A stretch of DNA of 64,000 nucleotides, from positions 37,820,001-37,884,000 of the forward strand of contig CM114272.1 in the NCBI GenBank assembly GCA_050084515.1, given 5' to 3'. The position numbers were made by a program, and so were the translations under genes. The stretch's first letter is position 1. Every line of letters begins with the position of its first letter. The notes under the pieces are model-generated. The model ran no database searches and was not told where the DNA came from. It was given only the letters and a program-made list of their open reading frames with translations. This DNA is from Blasia pusilla (Eukaryota; Marchantiophyta; Marchantiopsida; Blasiales). This document shows, in pieces, positions 33,701-44,919 of this stretch.

Positions 33701-34279
33701 AGCCATGCAGAGGCTTAGAGAGTGTAGAACTATGACGTAGATACTAAAATATGGTGTAAAGGACCTACTATATTCTAAGTACATTTTTTCTCTTACTGTT
33801 GTGCACTTCACTAAAGTTACCCAAACCCGCAACCCTAATACCCTTCCCAAGGCTCCACTTGAGTAAAACTCTAAGCGAAGTTGTGCAACCTGAGTAACAT
33901 AAACCTGCCACTTAGTAGGTGCTAAAGAAACAATGGAGCTTAAGAAAATGCGGATCTAAAAAGTACTTGAACCCCAAGACTCGGCAAAAGATACTATGAG
34001 CCAATGCAATGTGTTATCCAACACACATCATTCCCTAAGGTTCCTAGTCCCGGCTCGAATTCATTTACATTCATAGTTCTCATACTTGAGCTGCCGATAC
34101 TCAAGTAGCAACGAAGAGCACAAGGGCACAAACACGAAGACTTCAAAGTTCAAACACAGAAGCGGGTTAGTGGAGCTTCAAAGTTCTACCAGTTGGAGTC
34201 CCTGAGTATGTAGCTCAAGTGCAGTCGAGACTCCACAAGCCAAGGAGACTCAAACGACAGCTCAAGCCAAGACTGGACC

Positions 34280-34920
34280 AGAGAAAAAAGGGTTGGAGGA
34301 GCGCGAAATCAGAGTCTACAAAAAGAGCTCGGGCCTTGACAAAATTAGTAGCAGCTCGGAATCGGGCCTAGACAAGAGCATCTTAGTAGCATCGACCACG
34401 AGAGAATCGCGTGGACTCGGGCCTGGACAATTCACGGAATCGGCTCAAGAGAGTCAGTCTAGACGAGAGCAGCTCGACAGCGCGCACAAGACAGTCGGGC
34501 CTTCAGGGGAGTAGCTCAGCATATGAGCAACAATGCAACACACAACAGAGAGTCGGGCCTCGAACAAAAAAACACGGCAGGAGCTGCCAGCGCTAGAGTC
34601 AAGCAACTCGGGCCTAGAGTAGCCGGCGCTAGAGTCCAGCCATTTGGGCCTGAACGAAGGAAAGAACGAGCAGCAGCGCCTTTAGGGTCGAGCATCCATA
34701 ATTACGAAAGAGCACTAGCGCGAAGAAAGAGAGGATCGAGTAGCTGCAAGAAAACACCAAGGAGTGAGCAATGCCGCAAAGACACCAACGAGCAAGCAGC
34801 AAAGAAAAGACACCTCGAGATCGCAACGACGCGAAGCAACAAACGAGAGAGCGCGAATAAACACCGAGCTCGCAGCGACGCAAAGCAACAAACGAGAGAT
34901 CGAGGATGAGTGAGGTCACA
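34280..34920. repeat. Low-complexity purine-rich leader of the second hAT element
   Basis: Iterated TCGGGCCT, GAGAG, AGCAGC and CAACGAG words. Long frames here (34523-34909 plus, 34629-34919 minus) reflect the composition, not coding. Confidence 0.5.
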
Positions 34921-35400
34921 AACTCAAAAGAAGGGAGGCATGCAAATGCCAGCCCCTCGGATCCCCCTCCACTCTACCCCCTCGGAGTCTCGTCCAGGCT
35001 TGAGGCCGTGAGTCGATTCACTCAATCGAACTGCGAATCCCACGCGGCTACGTCCCAGGGCCCTGCCCCCTAGCGGCCTCACCCGAGTCTCGAGTCCCGA
35101 CATGGCGGCTTGCCCTAAGATGGAGGGCCTCGATTAAATCTTATATTTTCTAGTTTTTTGGCAGTCGGAAATTGATGCGGCAGCAAACCATAATGACCTT
35201 TCTGGCCGGCAACCAAAAACCGGATGGCATGTCGTCGAAACGGCGCATTTCCGTCACATATTCCCCAGGACCCAGTAGAAAACCGCCCTATCCCTTTTCG
35301 GCCAGCAGGTTTTCGAGATACCTGCAACCCCTATTAGAATTGCATCCGGAATGTTCAAAGACGACCCGTAATTCTTTGAATTTTCCCGGCTAGGTCAACA

Positions 35401-38400
35401 CGTAGCCTTGGTTCTGCCCGTTCATTGATTCGGGGCCCTAAGGGAGTAAGAGTGAGAAGGAAGATGGGAAGGAGTACCCAGGGCCGCATAGATCGGTGTG
35501 CTTGGAGCTCCAAGGACTTAGGGGAGGTACCTTCGTACCTGCCAGGTACGTTGTACCTAGGGGTACAAGAAGGTCCAAGAGGGAAGGAGGAGTTAATGCA
35601 GTGGAGGTACGGGCCACGTTGGGTCAGGGAAGAGTAAAGTCGAAGGTTGGCCTAAGGGCCGCGTTAGGCAAGAAGGAAGGGCTCTCTATAGAGTTAGAAC
35701 TCAGAGCCTTTATGGCTCTCAGTTTTTGAAACTCCAGAAACCCCGGACCCCCCTGCCCCGCCTACCCACCCGCCATTCCCCCTACCCACCCGCTATTCCT
35801 TCTACCTATTCGCTACCCTAAGTCGGTCAGAGAGTTTTCTCCGGAATTCTTATAAGTATCCGCCCTCTAGGTCGGATGTGGGAGTAGTAATGCGGTAACA
35901 GATATTTGCCTCGCCATATCCATGTCCATGCACCGTGTTACTGCATGGGAGGCATGGGAATTTCCATGCAAACCATCCCACATACCTGCATCTGATATGT
36001 TCATGACAGGAGCCAATACCTTGTTTGCCCGCTTAGTTAGGCATATAAGCACTTTGGGGCTCTGACAGGTCTGCGGATCCACTAATAAGGGTTTAGTACG
36101 ATGAGGAAGTCGATCCACTACATCAAATATCTAACCAATTACATGACTTCAAATGTAGACGGAGGAGATTTTCCCTTTGCAGTTTGTTGTGATCCGACGA
36201 TACACATGACAGGACTGAATGCCTACCAACGTTGAGTCTTTTGTGCACTCAGGAAAAAAATTTGACCCACTCCCGATTATACAACGTTAATGTCATAATG
36301 CCTTCATGTGATCGTCGTATTGGAATATTGCGATTTCGGGTTTGTGTAGGTTTAGGGTTTAGTTTCACATGTTCGTAATTATGTTAGTTGGGTGAGTGTG
36401 TTAGTCCCTTGAGGTGAGGCAGTCATGTGTTAATCCCTTGCGGTGAGGCAAGCTCTGATCATGTTGGAATAGCAACCAAGTAGCCATTCACATTCGGATA
36501 TCGAATCTTATGAACTAAAACTGCTCCGCGTAGTAAGAATTTCCACAAATTTTCACTTCAAGAGGAGTAAGAGTCCGATTGGAGTTGTTGAAGATACACT
36601 TCTTCGGGTACAATTTTACGGAGGGATTCGTATTGTGTGGCGTTGGTGAGACCGTGTTTGGTCCCTTTGCTTCTAGAGGAGGTAATATTTTGTCCCTCCC
36701 TACCTTTTCCATGAAATCCGCGTGTTTCATTTGAGTGAATGGCTACTCGGGTGCGTATATTCCTTCATTTCTTCACTACAATCATATTTTCCCTTGTGTC
36801 GTAGGTTCTCAGCAAGAGACAATGGCTTTCTTATTCGAATATACTTGTTTACTGTGACTCTTTATTATTTACTTTTTGCCTCGTGACTTTTTACTATTTA
36901 CTATTTTCCTTATGACTTTTTGCTGGATCATTCCCATAATGCCTTCTATTACTGCCCCATAATGCCTTCTCTTATCGCTCACAGCAGAGATACTCATAGA
37001 TCTAAGAGATTTCCTTGATTGATGCAAATCATTCTATGTGAGCTGAAGGATGATCTTTTTTTCTCCAAGACGGGAAGAAAGATCTTAATTCTCAAATCCA
37101 AGTCATGCTCATAAGTTTGTGAGTGTTTCTTGGGTAGAAATTATAGCTCGGAACTCTTTGTAGCAATAGAAATGGGAGGCGCTCTTCTATCAATTGTGTA
37201 GATGAAATTCTCAATCACCCCCATCTTTCTCCGGTTAATAAGCACGTGAATCCAAGATCACATTCTGGATTGTGCGGTCGATGTGATATTGAAAAAATCA
37301 ACTTTATCTCCCGCGTATCTATTTTTCGGAAGCTGCACCCACCTCACTGGCTTACTAATTGGCTGTTACCGGCATGGAAGCTTAGCAAGGATTCAATTTT
37401 GGCCACTAAAACTATCCTGCCTAACCTACATTGGCGAACTACTATTTTGATCTATCCAAGCATTAGTTGTGGATCCATCTAAGAGTAAATCATTGGATAC
37501 TCAAAATTGCAAGCTGCTTGTTCCACGAGAGTCTTGCGGAAGTTGAAGGGAGGATCTCATCCGAATGTTGACACCACACAATTCATCTTCACGACTTTAG
37601 ATCCCTTAACACGGATCGATTGAAACCCAGACCCTAGCTCTTCCAAAATTTGATAGGATGTGAGCTTTGGAAGCGCCGGAAGGTTGATTAACAAGACGGA
37701 CATGCCTGTCTAGTGCTCCGACCTCATCCTTTGTTATCCAACATGCTGCCCACGATAGATGATAGTGGCACGAACTCGTGAAGAATAGCTATCATGGCAG
37801 CATTGTAGTATATCTGCGCAAGGGACTTCACGTTGCTCGCAGAGTTGTACGAGTCTGCGAAGACGAACTATATTTTTCAGAGTCAACATGCAGGTAAATC
37901 CAAAGATTTGTGCAAGTGCCCGAGCCTCAACACTGATACAACAAGCAAACTTCATAGCATAGTGCATTCCCACGTTCGACATTGATCCGCCTGTTTGCAA
38001 GTTGAATCCAGATGGTTTTTTGTAGGAACCGTTGCAAAGGTAGTCCATACAAAACATTAACGGTGTGTATAACGTTGGACGGTAATTTTTGGAGCTCCAA
38101 TCGGCTATTTCTATGCATTGTTGCTTTTATAAAATCGGCTTTTTCATGTATTCCGCTCACAATCCGCCTATCGACTCAGTATGGAGATGATGTGGTCGAC
38201 ATTCACAATCATCTCATGACGTACCAATAGAACCTTCATGAATTGTTTCTGATTCCAAAAACATACTGGTTGGAGTTATATGGTCAACGAAAGAAGTTTT
38301 TTTGTAATGAAGAGGAATAGTAGTGCTCTCGATAGAACAAGAACTAACCTTATAGTTGTTCAGATGGTCGCGTCCGTGGAGGGAAGTGCGGAAAGCTTTA

Positions 38401-38430
38401 TGTACAAATTTGAAGGATTCCTCGTATCAT

Positions 38431-38434
<4 letters not shown>
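35401..38434. other. No gene recognised
   Basis: At 35524-35570 several GGTACNT words cluster. The minus-strand frames near 37734-38160 have no motif. No RNA gene seen. Confidence 0.5.

Positions 38435-38495
<61 letters not shown>
38435..38495. repeat. (CT)n microsatellite
   Basis: About 30 uninterrupted CT units. Confidence 0.98.
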
Positions 38496-38499
<4 letters not shown>

Positions 38500-38510
38500 A
38501 AATAAAATTT

Positions 38511-39720
38511 TTGTTTATTTTGAATTCAATGTGTCTCAGGAGTGATCTATCCATGGCTACTTCAAATCCAGATATGTCTCGAGTTGTGTGTGGTGTTGCT
38601 TTGGGGAAGAACACATATTGGAGATATTGGCATGATGGCACCAAGTGGATTTGCTTGGTTTCTTTCCGCATGTTCTCTGCCAAAAACAAGACAAAGTGTA
38701 GCCAACACTTGATTGAGAAGCATCCAAGCCTCAAACAATGCTACTTAGTTCCATTGGAACATGCGGGTAGGCCTCCTATTGACCCTAGAAAGGGCCGTAA
38801 GAGGCAGATTAGTGATTCCCAAAGAGAGAAAGAGGAGTTGAGGAAATATGGTGATGCAACTAAGCGAGAGGAAAAAATGAGAAGGAAGAATGGTTAGCAA
38901 TTAAGGACCGTCCTAAGACCCCTCACTTCGGAAAGAAGCCATCCTTTGTTAGCTTTGATGGAGTGTAATCTCCAACATTGCTTTGATATTGATGATTGGG
39001 AAGAGCTCTTAAATAGCAAGAAGTATGGGCATTGTCTTGTGAAAGTTTGTGAGTGTTAAACAAGCAATGCCATGATGGAGATGGTTGTGTTGGGATGCTT
39101 GGCTGCCATTGAGAGAGCAAGTGAGCCAACGTCTACAAATTTGATTGGGAGGGGCAAGCAATATTTTCTGCACCTTCAATTGGTGAAGAAACTATGGGGG
39201 GTGGTGGAGAAAGAAGGGGGTGTGCACTTGGATTTTCTTCCTTCTGAATATTCTAATGAGAGAGATGAGCAAGTGAGGGAGACAATTGCTTGGATAGCAA
39301 GGAAGAAGCAAAACTTGATGGGATGGCTAGAGAGAGATCAGAAAGAATACTTAGATTTCATGGCAAAGCAACAATATCAGGAATGGTTGGAGAAGAGGAA
39401 TCTAAAGAAAGTGAAGGAGGTTTGTGAGGAAAGGGCATGTAGGTATGTGCCCTAAGAGAAGATAGATGTAGACCTTCAATGGTCTAGGAAGAGTGGCAAT
39501 CAATGTGGAGTTAGAGGTAGCTCCAATAAATCCTCTACCTCGTCCACTTCAACTTCATATAACTCTGAACACATCAGTGACTTTGAAGTTTTGCGCCCAC
39601 GGAGGTCTTCTAGGGTGGTCGTTGATTGTGTTACACCGAGGCATCCCATTGTGGTTGAGGAGGTGGGAGAGGACCAGGATGTCCATAGTGATGTTGAGGA
39701 GCCGAGATGAAGAGTGATGC
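38511..39720 (+). pseudogene. Degenerate gene of unknown family, zinc-finger-like start
   Basis: Consecutive plus-strand frames (38511-38897, 39072-39455, 39493-39717 in another frame) look like one decayed coding region. The first reads YWRYWHDGTKWICLVSFRMF and QHLIEKHPSLKQC, suggestive of a BED/C2H2-type DNA-binding domain with one Cys replaced. It ends in a basic, Lys/Glu-rich stretch. The second has a Trp-rich helical segment: LVKKLWGVVEKEGGVHLDFL and ARKKQNLMGWLERDQKEYLD. Stops separate the parts. A transposable-element origin is likely, because a dispersed repeat follows at 40.2 kb, but no transposase motif is visible. I do not recognise the family. Confidence 0.45.
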
Positions 39721-40215
39721 GGACCTGATCCATGGGAGGAACCATTGCATCCGAGGAAACGTTACCTTGAGTCTTCAAAAGGCTCAAGAAGAGAGTAAGG
39801 CATGAGGTTGGTAGAAACTCCCCCACAATGCCTACAAAGATCCCTATTTCCATGGAGGTAGATGAAGATCATGTAGGAGATCCATCAGTGGAACCTACAG
39901 TAGGTGTCATGGAAGGCATTCCATCAACTATAAACATAGATCCTCACACTTATGTGTGTGGGGCTACAATAGAGAGTGCTGATACCTCACCACAGAGGGA
40001 AAATCCAACAATAGTTCATATCATATCATAGAGATAGAGATTTTGTTGGCGAAAGTCCTATCTCACATATAGGGGTTATTCAAACTCCTGTCTCAACCAT
40101 CTCCATACAAGGTGGTTTGGATCCCATTTAAGTAGGAAATTTGGATGTTGGGACCATCTCTATGGCAGTGGAGGTTTCCTCTAATGGTACACCATCTGAA
40201 GAACTCGATGATGGC

Positions 40216-40790
40216 ATGTGGCACTCAACGGCATACCCTCCTCTGTCAGCAACATACTATGCTCCCTAATGATGGTTTGGCTCCGTGATCGAGACGATGT
40301 GGTATGACCACGAGCGGCACGATGTGGCAATCGGCGACGCATTGCGATTACGAGAGTCACGACACAATACTCGATCATCGTTGAATGACTACTAATCACG
40401 ACATAACAAAGCGGTGATGGGATGTGGCACTCAACGACATACCCTCCTCTATTAGCAACACACACTCTGCTCCCTAATGATGGTTTGGCTCCGCGATCGA
40501 GACGGTGTGGTGCGGCCACAAGCGGCACGAGTCGGAAATCGGTGGCGCGTTGGGATTACGGGCTTCACGACACAATAGTCGATCATCGTCGAGCGACTAC
40601 CAATCACGACATAACAAAGCGGAAAGAAAACTTGGACCCCATAAATCAAGGGATTACATGCCCTCATTGGTCGAAGGCCAAAACTGCTATGATGGCGGCC
40701 ACCAAAACAAATATATGGTGGCGGCTCAAATCTCCAAAGCAACGGCCGTCCCTATGGACCTTCCACTCAGCAAGGGTGGCTGACAACGTC
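40216..40790. repeat. Tandem pair of ~206-bp units and following sequence, relative of 1021-1335
   Basis: Unit 1 (40216-40421) and unit 2 (40422-40621) share ATGTGGCACTCAACG, TGCTCCCTAATGATGGTTTG, GCGATCGAGACG and AATCACGACATAACAAAGCG. The part after unit 2 (to about 40790) matches the order of landmarks at 1200-1335. Confidence 0.85.
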
Positions 40791-42092
40791 TAGCCCACGG
40801 ACAAAACTAGGTCAAGGGACGGAAGGAGCAGACGTCACGACAACGCATGCATGCGGCCAAACTCAATAGGCGCACAAGAAGCTGGGCATGGGACACAATA
40901 GACGTAGCTAGGAATGTTCAACAAGCACTTTAATTGTTGTAAGTATTTGAATAATTTTTTCATGTACTAGGCTTTTTCTCTACTTCATACCTAGATTATG
41001 CATGAATTTTTCTTCTCTCTTCTACAATATTCCCATTGCGTCCTTTGTTTGTCCTTTTTGTAGACACCTTTTCAACAAATTTATTCCTTCACTTCATTTA
41101 TTGCATACACATACCCTCTTGCAACCTTGGATATCAGAGGTCCCATATAGACTACTGCTTTCCAAATGCACACAAAAATGATGTTGCCCTCAATTATTAT
41201 TTGCCCCCCAAGTACACTTTTGTATGGTTATTTGCCCCCCAAGCCCCACAACCAGTCCCATTTTCTAATTCTCTTTGAGGGTGAGCCAATTCTCTTCACC
41301 TAAGTGTGTACACCCACCCACGTGTGTGTCCGCATTCCACACTCCTCAATCCTTGCTGGATTGGAGTCCTTCGTAAAACCTCTCGGAAACATCATTCAGT
41401 GCCCAAGGCACTCTACATCTATATTATTATGGGAGAGTGCCTTCTTGATTTGCAAACACCTCTCCGTTTGACATGTGAGAAGTGGCAATAAAAAAATGTT
41501 TCACATGCTATGGGTAGCAAAAAGTTTGAATTTGTGTGCAATATCATTCATCCCTTTCCTTCACGGGTTATACACTAACAAAACACTTTTTTATTTTGTA
41601 CTAGCAGTGAAAATATCAGCATAGACCAACAAAACATTATTGTGACCACTCCACCATTCATCGGAAAATAACTTACATAGCATGGTTACTCCAACCACTC
41701 ATATCTCACCAACTCCTAACTCGCTTGCATTCATCACAATATGCATATCTGACCACCATTGGTAGATGACGCGTCCTTGGCAAAGTCCCCCGTAATCCAA
41801 CCGTTAGAATCATTGTTAATGGTATATGTGATAGTATAGTTGGCCTATGGGAGTATACTTAGACAGGATGTATACAAAGAAGGGAAGATTTTCTACAAAG
41901 AGATGTTCTCCTATAAGGTGGGCTTGAGTCTATATAAGTTACTGAATCGGAGCCACTTATTATTGGGATTTGTAGAGATAACAAATTTACATCTGTTCAA
42001 CATACACATCTACTTAATACTCACCATATATTAGTCTAAGTTGGATATCTTCTAAAGCTTCCAAACCAAAATTTAATGGTGTTTTTATATCA
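40791..42092. other. No gene recognised
   Basis: AT-rich stretch. ATTTGCCCCCCAAG occurs twice near 41200-41240. No coding or RNA feature found. Confidence 0.5.
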
Positions 42093-44886
42093 ATGTTTAG
42101 TGTACCAAGCGATTCGACATCGGGTAACTTCCCACCCCTTCCTAATCTCGCTCCCTCCGAATCACCGTCGCATACGTGTTACGGGGTCAAACGTTGGTTT
42201 CCGCCTATCCATAGGGTTGCATGTACAGCTTTTCTACAGGCATGTATAGGAGAGGGGGGCAACCTCTCCCGCCGAGTTACCTGTTTCTTTCCTGCCGACT
42301 CCAGTTGGGGGTCACTAGTACACCTAGGAAAGCAGTTACCTTTGACTTTCAATTCCGTTAGTATTTCAAGAAAAGGTAGAGTTGCGGATTTTTTTCTCAG
42401 TATCTTATCTTTCGGGCAACTTCGACGTTGGATCCGTCTACAAGATCGATCAAGCGCTCCGATTGAAACTCCGCTGGAATTCCCGTCGATGAACAACGAC
42501 TGCAGTCACCCACGCTCCGCGCACCGCACTCGGTCCTAAGCAAACGCTTGCGCAGGATGTTCCAGATCTAAAATACCTGGCCTAACATCCGAACCGACCA
42601 GCTGCCAGGTTTTCGTTGTCAAACTGTCCGAAAGGAATATGGGTACTCATTTATTTATCTCCAGCAAGAGAGAACTTAGAGAAGTCCGGAGATGGAAGGA
42701 ATCCCTATACACGTGCGTAAGTTCATGATGATATAATATTTTTTCAAAAAAATAGTTAAAACTTAATATCCGGATCTTCAGCAAGACGGCATGGCCAAAA
42801 TAGGTCCCCGTTTCTCCAAAACGGGACTATCCTCCACAACTCGGGCGACGGGACCGGAGTTCGTGTTCGTAATCCGGTAACGAGTAGTCCAATAATGGCT
42901 GGGACGAGGCCCGGTCAACCCGAAAGGGGCAGCGCAGTTTAAAATTAAAATAAAATGAACATTTGGGAGGAAAACCCCGCCTTACGGCGCGCACCGACTA
43001 TTGTAACTGCTCTGATCGGAACGTGATGAAAAGAAGACCTGTTGTGGGCCCTGTCTCATCCGGAGCCAGTGTGCTAGGAGCCGCAACCTTCTCCGTTAGC
43101 AACGCGGTTTGATTTTCTACGTGGTGTATCCAAGTCTACTCGGTTCGCGTCCAGCGCTCTTAGCTGGATTGCGTTCTTATAATTGTTTCTTCTTCCTGCC
43201 GGCAACTCCTCTCTCCGTGTGCACTGGTGCTTCGCGCTCGACCTGAGAGGAAAAAGAAGACCGTAGACAGAAGAGAAGTGCATAGGCCCCATCTTCTGTG
43301 CAATTACTGTCTTCTGTCGCTGTTGATTTGGAGTACAGTGGCGCAATCTCAGGGGGGGTAGACGAAGAGAACGGAGGTAAATTATGAGGTCTGTTTTAAG
43401 AGCACATAACTGGTTTTGATGTGAATCTTAGGTGAGATGTAACCAGCTTGTCAGTGAAGAATTCAGAGAATTGTGTTTGTCTTGATAGTTTTCGGGGGAT
43501 TACTTTCGTGTGGATCTGTCTCAGTGATGCGGTGTATTTCGGTGGAGTTCACAGACGGAACGGGGATGTGGATGGAGTCCGAGACGCGCCAGGAAGTTGT
43601 CTTTCTGAAACGTGCAAGAAATTTGGAGTAGTGTAACTTGGATCGGGAAGTAGCCGTGCTCGGGCATGGCGGGAATTGTCGCAATGAGGTGATGAGAATG
43701 TGCAGTTTCACGGGAAGGTCGGGAGATAGGATCAGGAGGTTGGGTATTCATTTGAAATTGGTGGCTAGAAGCATGCGTAGGCAGGAGTCACTGCGCTTGA
43801 TGTTGGCGATGGATTTCGAGTGTAAGGAAATAGGGGACGTCGGAGGAAGTTGAAGGTTGAAGGAAGAGGTGGCGGTTCGATCGAGGATGCTAGAAATCTA
43901 GGGTTATTAAGCAATATAGGATTTAGAGAGACAGTAGCTGACGCAAAGCACCAGACGGTCTGCTGATGGGAAGGTCGCACGTTGGATTAGTGAAGCCGTG
44001 GAATGTTTAACTGCACGAATTCTAGGTGAATCGGGCAGGTCCCGGTCGATCAAACCGTCCAATTCACTCCTCGTCGTAAGCCACTTGGTCATGTGATTTG
44101 CCACCATGTTGCTGGGCTTTGCGGTAGGCTACGGGGGATCAGAGAAAAACTGCGAAAGAGGCTACTGAAGAAGACTTTGGGACAAGTTGGGGACATTTCA
44201 TCCCTGAATTATTACGGGGGAAAGAAATTTCTCGCGTAATAGGGGTACGTATGCACGGTGGCCTAACTCCGCATAACCCCTGTATCGGACGATCAGGTGG
44301 CGCTCGGCAATAGGATAATTGAAGCATCCCAAGGGCACGTTGTCTGGAAGACAACCAGGGTTTTGTTTCTTCAAATGTCGCAGCCGGGCAACCCGGACTA
44401 GATCGATGCTGCTTTCTGATGGCTGTGGTAACTCCTCCCTAGTGGAAGGCACTGACAGACAAGATCGTGGGTGAAATGGTGCCCAGACGAACCGGACCAA
44501 TTCTGTATAGCACCGATTTCCGGAGCTTCACGAAACTGCGAAGGGCCAAACATATCCCCCTTTGATTCCGTGTTCATGCCCTTGAGATGAGGCCGTCGAC
44601 GCAAACCTCAACTGTGATGTCGTTGTTATACCTATTACACGAGGTCTGGGAATTGACCATTTCTCCCACATTCTAAGTGCCTTGCTATTATTGGTTTTTC
44701 ATACCGAGGCCTTGGATTTTAAAATCTCACTTCGTACATTCTTAGGTGTAGAGGAACAAAGACGAACGTTGAGTGGCTTAAGGAGGCTGGAATTGTAAAG
44801 TAGGTACAAGTGTGTCTGATATGTTAGATTATACATTATGGGCAGGGGGAGTTCAATTGTTTCTATTGGTAGGTTGAGAAAGGCTG
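42093..44886. promoter_or_regulatory. Upstream region of FAB1 (promoter, 5' leader)
   Basis: Base composition becomes more balanced and repeats stop. No conserved protein frame is present; the 148-codon frame at 42093-42539 has no motif. GGAG/GTAAAT near 43373 could be a 5'-leader donor and TTGGTAG near 44873 an acceptor. The transcription start cannot be fixed from sequence. Confidence 0.35.
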
Positions 44887-44919
44887 ATGGCTAATGGAAG
44901 CATCAAATTCTTTAGTTGA
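44887..44919 (+). other. Upstream ORF overlapping the FAB1 start codon
   Basis: ATGGCTAATGG places one ATG at 44887 seven bases before the FAB1 ATG at 44894. It opens a 10-codon frame ending TGA at 44919. Because it overlaps the main start in another frame, it could reduce FAB1 translation unless ribosomes scan past it or transcription starts between them. Confidence 0.5.

Larger units (their letters stand above)
31012..35400 (-). mobile_element. Second hAT element, related to 4514-8518; right end uncertain
   Basis: A CAGTAGGTTTAATAT start at 31012 sits 284 bp from the tRNA-like motif, close to the 271 bp in the first hAT element, which supports it as the left end. Transposase remnants fill 33.7-31.4 kb on the minus strand. 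The 34.2-34.9 kb leader is rich in GAGCA/GCAAC iterations like that of the first element. The candidate 8-bp flank GTTTCTAG was not found intact on the right, so the end near 35.1-35.4 kb is a guess. Confidence 0.6.

Noticed and set aside
34523-34919. Long overlapping frames on both strands in the second hAT leader
   Set aside because: Produced by low-complexity GAG/AGC repeats; no domain.
35140-35165. Right end of the second hAT element at TTTTCTAG
   Set aside because: It matches the left flank GTTTCTAG at 7 of 8 bases, but no inverted repeat precedes it and element-like sequence seems to continue to about 35.4 kb.
37734-38160. PPR-like coding region on the minus strand
   Set aside because: Some helix-like stretches, but no 35-residue periodicity or conserved PPR positions.
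38435-38495. The Arg/Glu repeat peptide encoded across the CT microsatellite
   Set aside because: A simple repeat read in frame; not a gene.
42093-42539. 148-codon plus-strand frame upstream of FAB1
   Set aside because: No motif, no splice signals and a long overlapping frame on the other strand; composition artefact likely.
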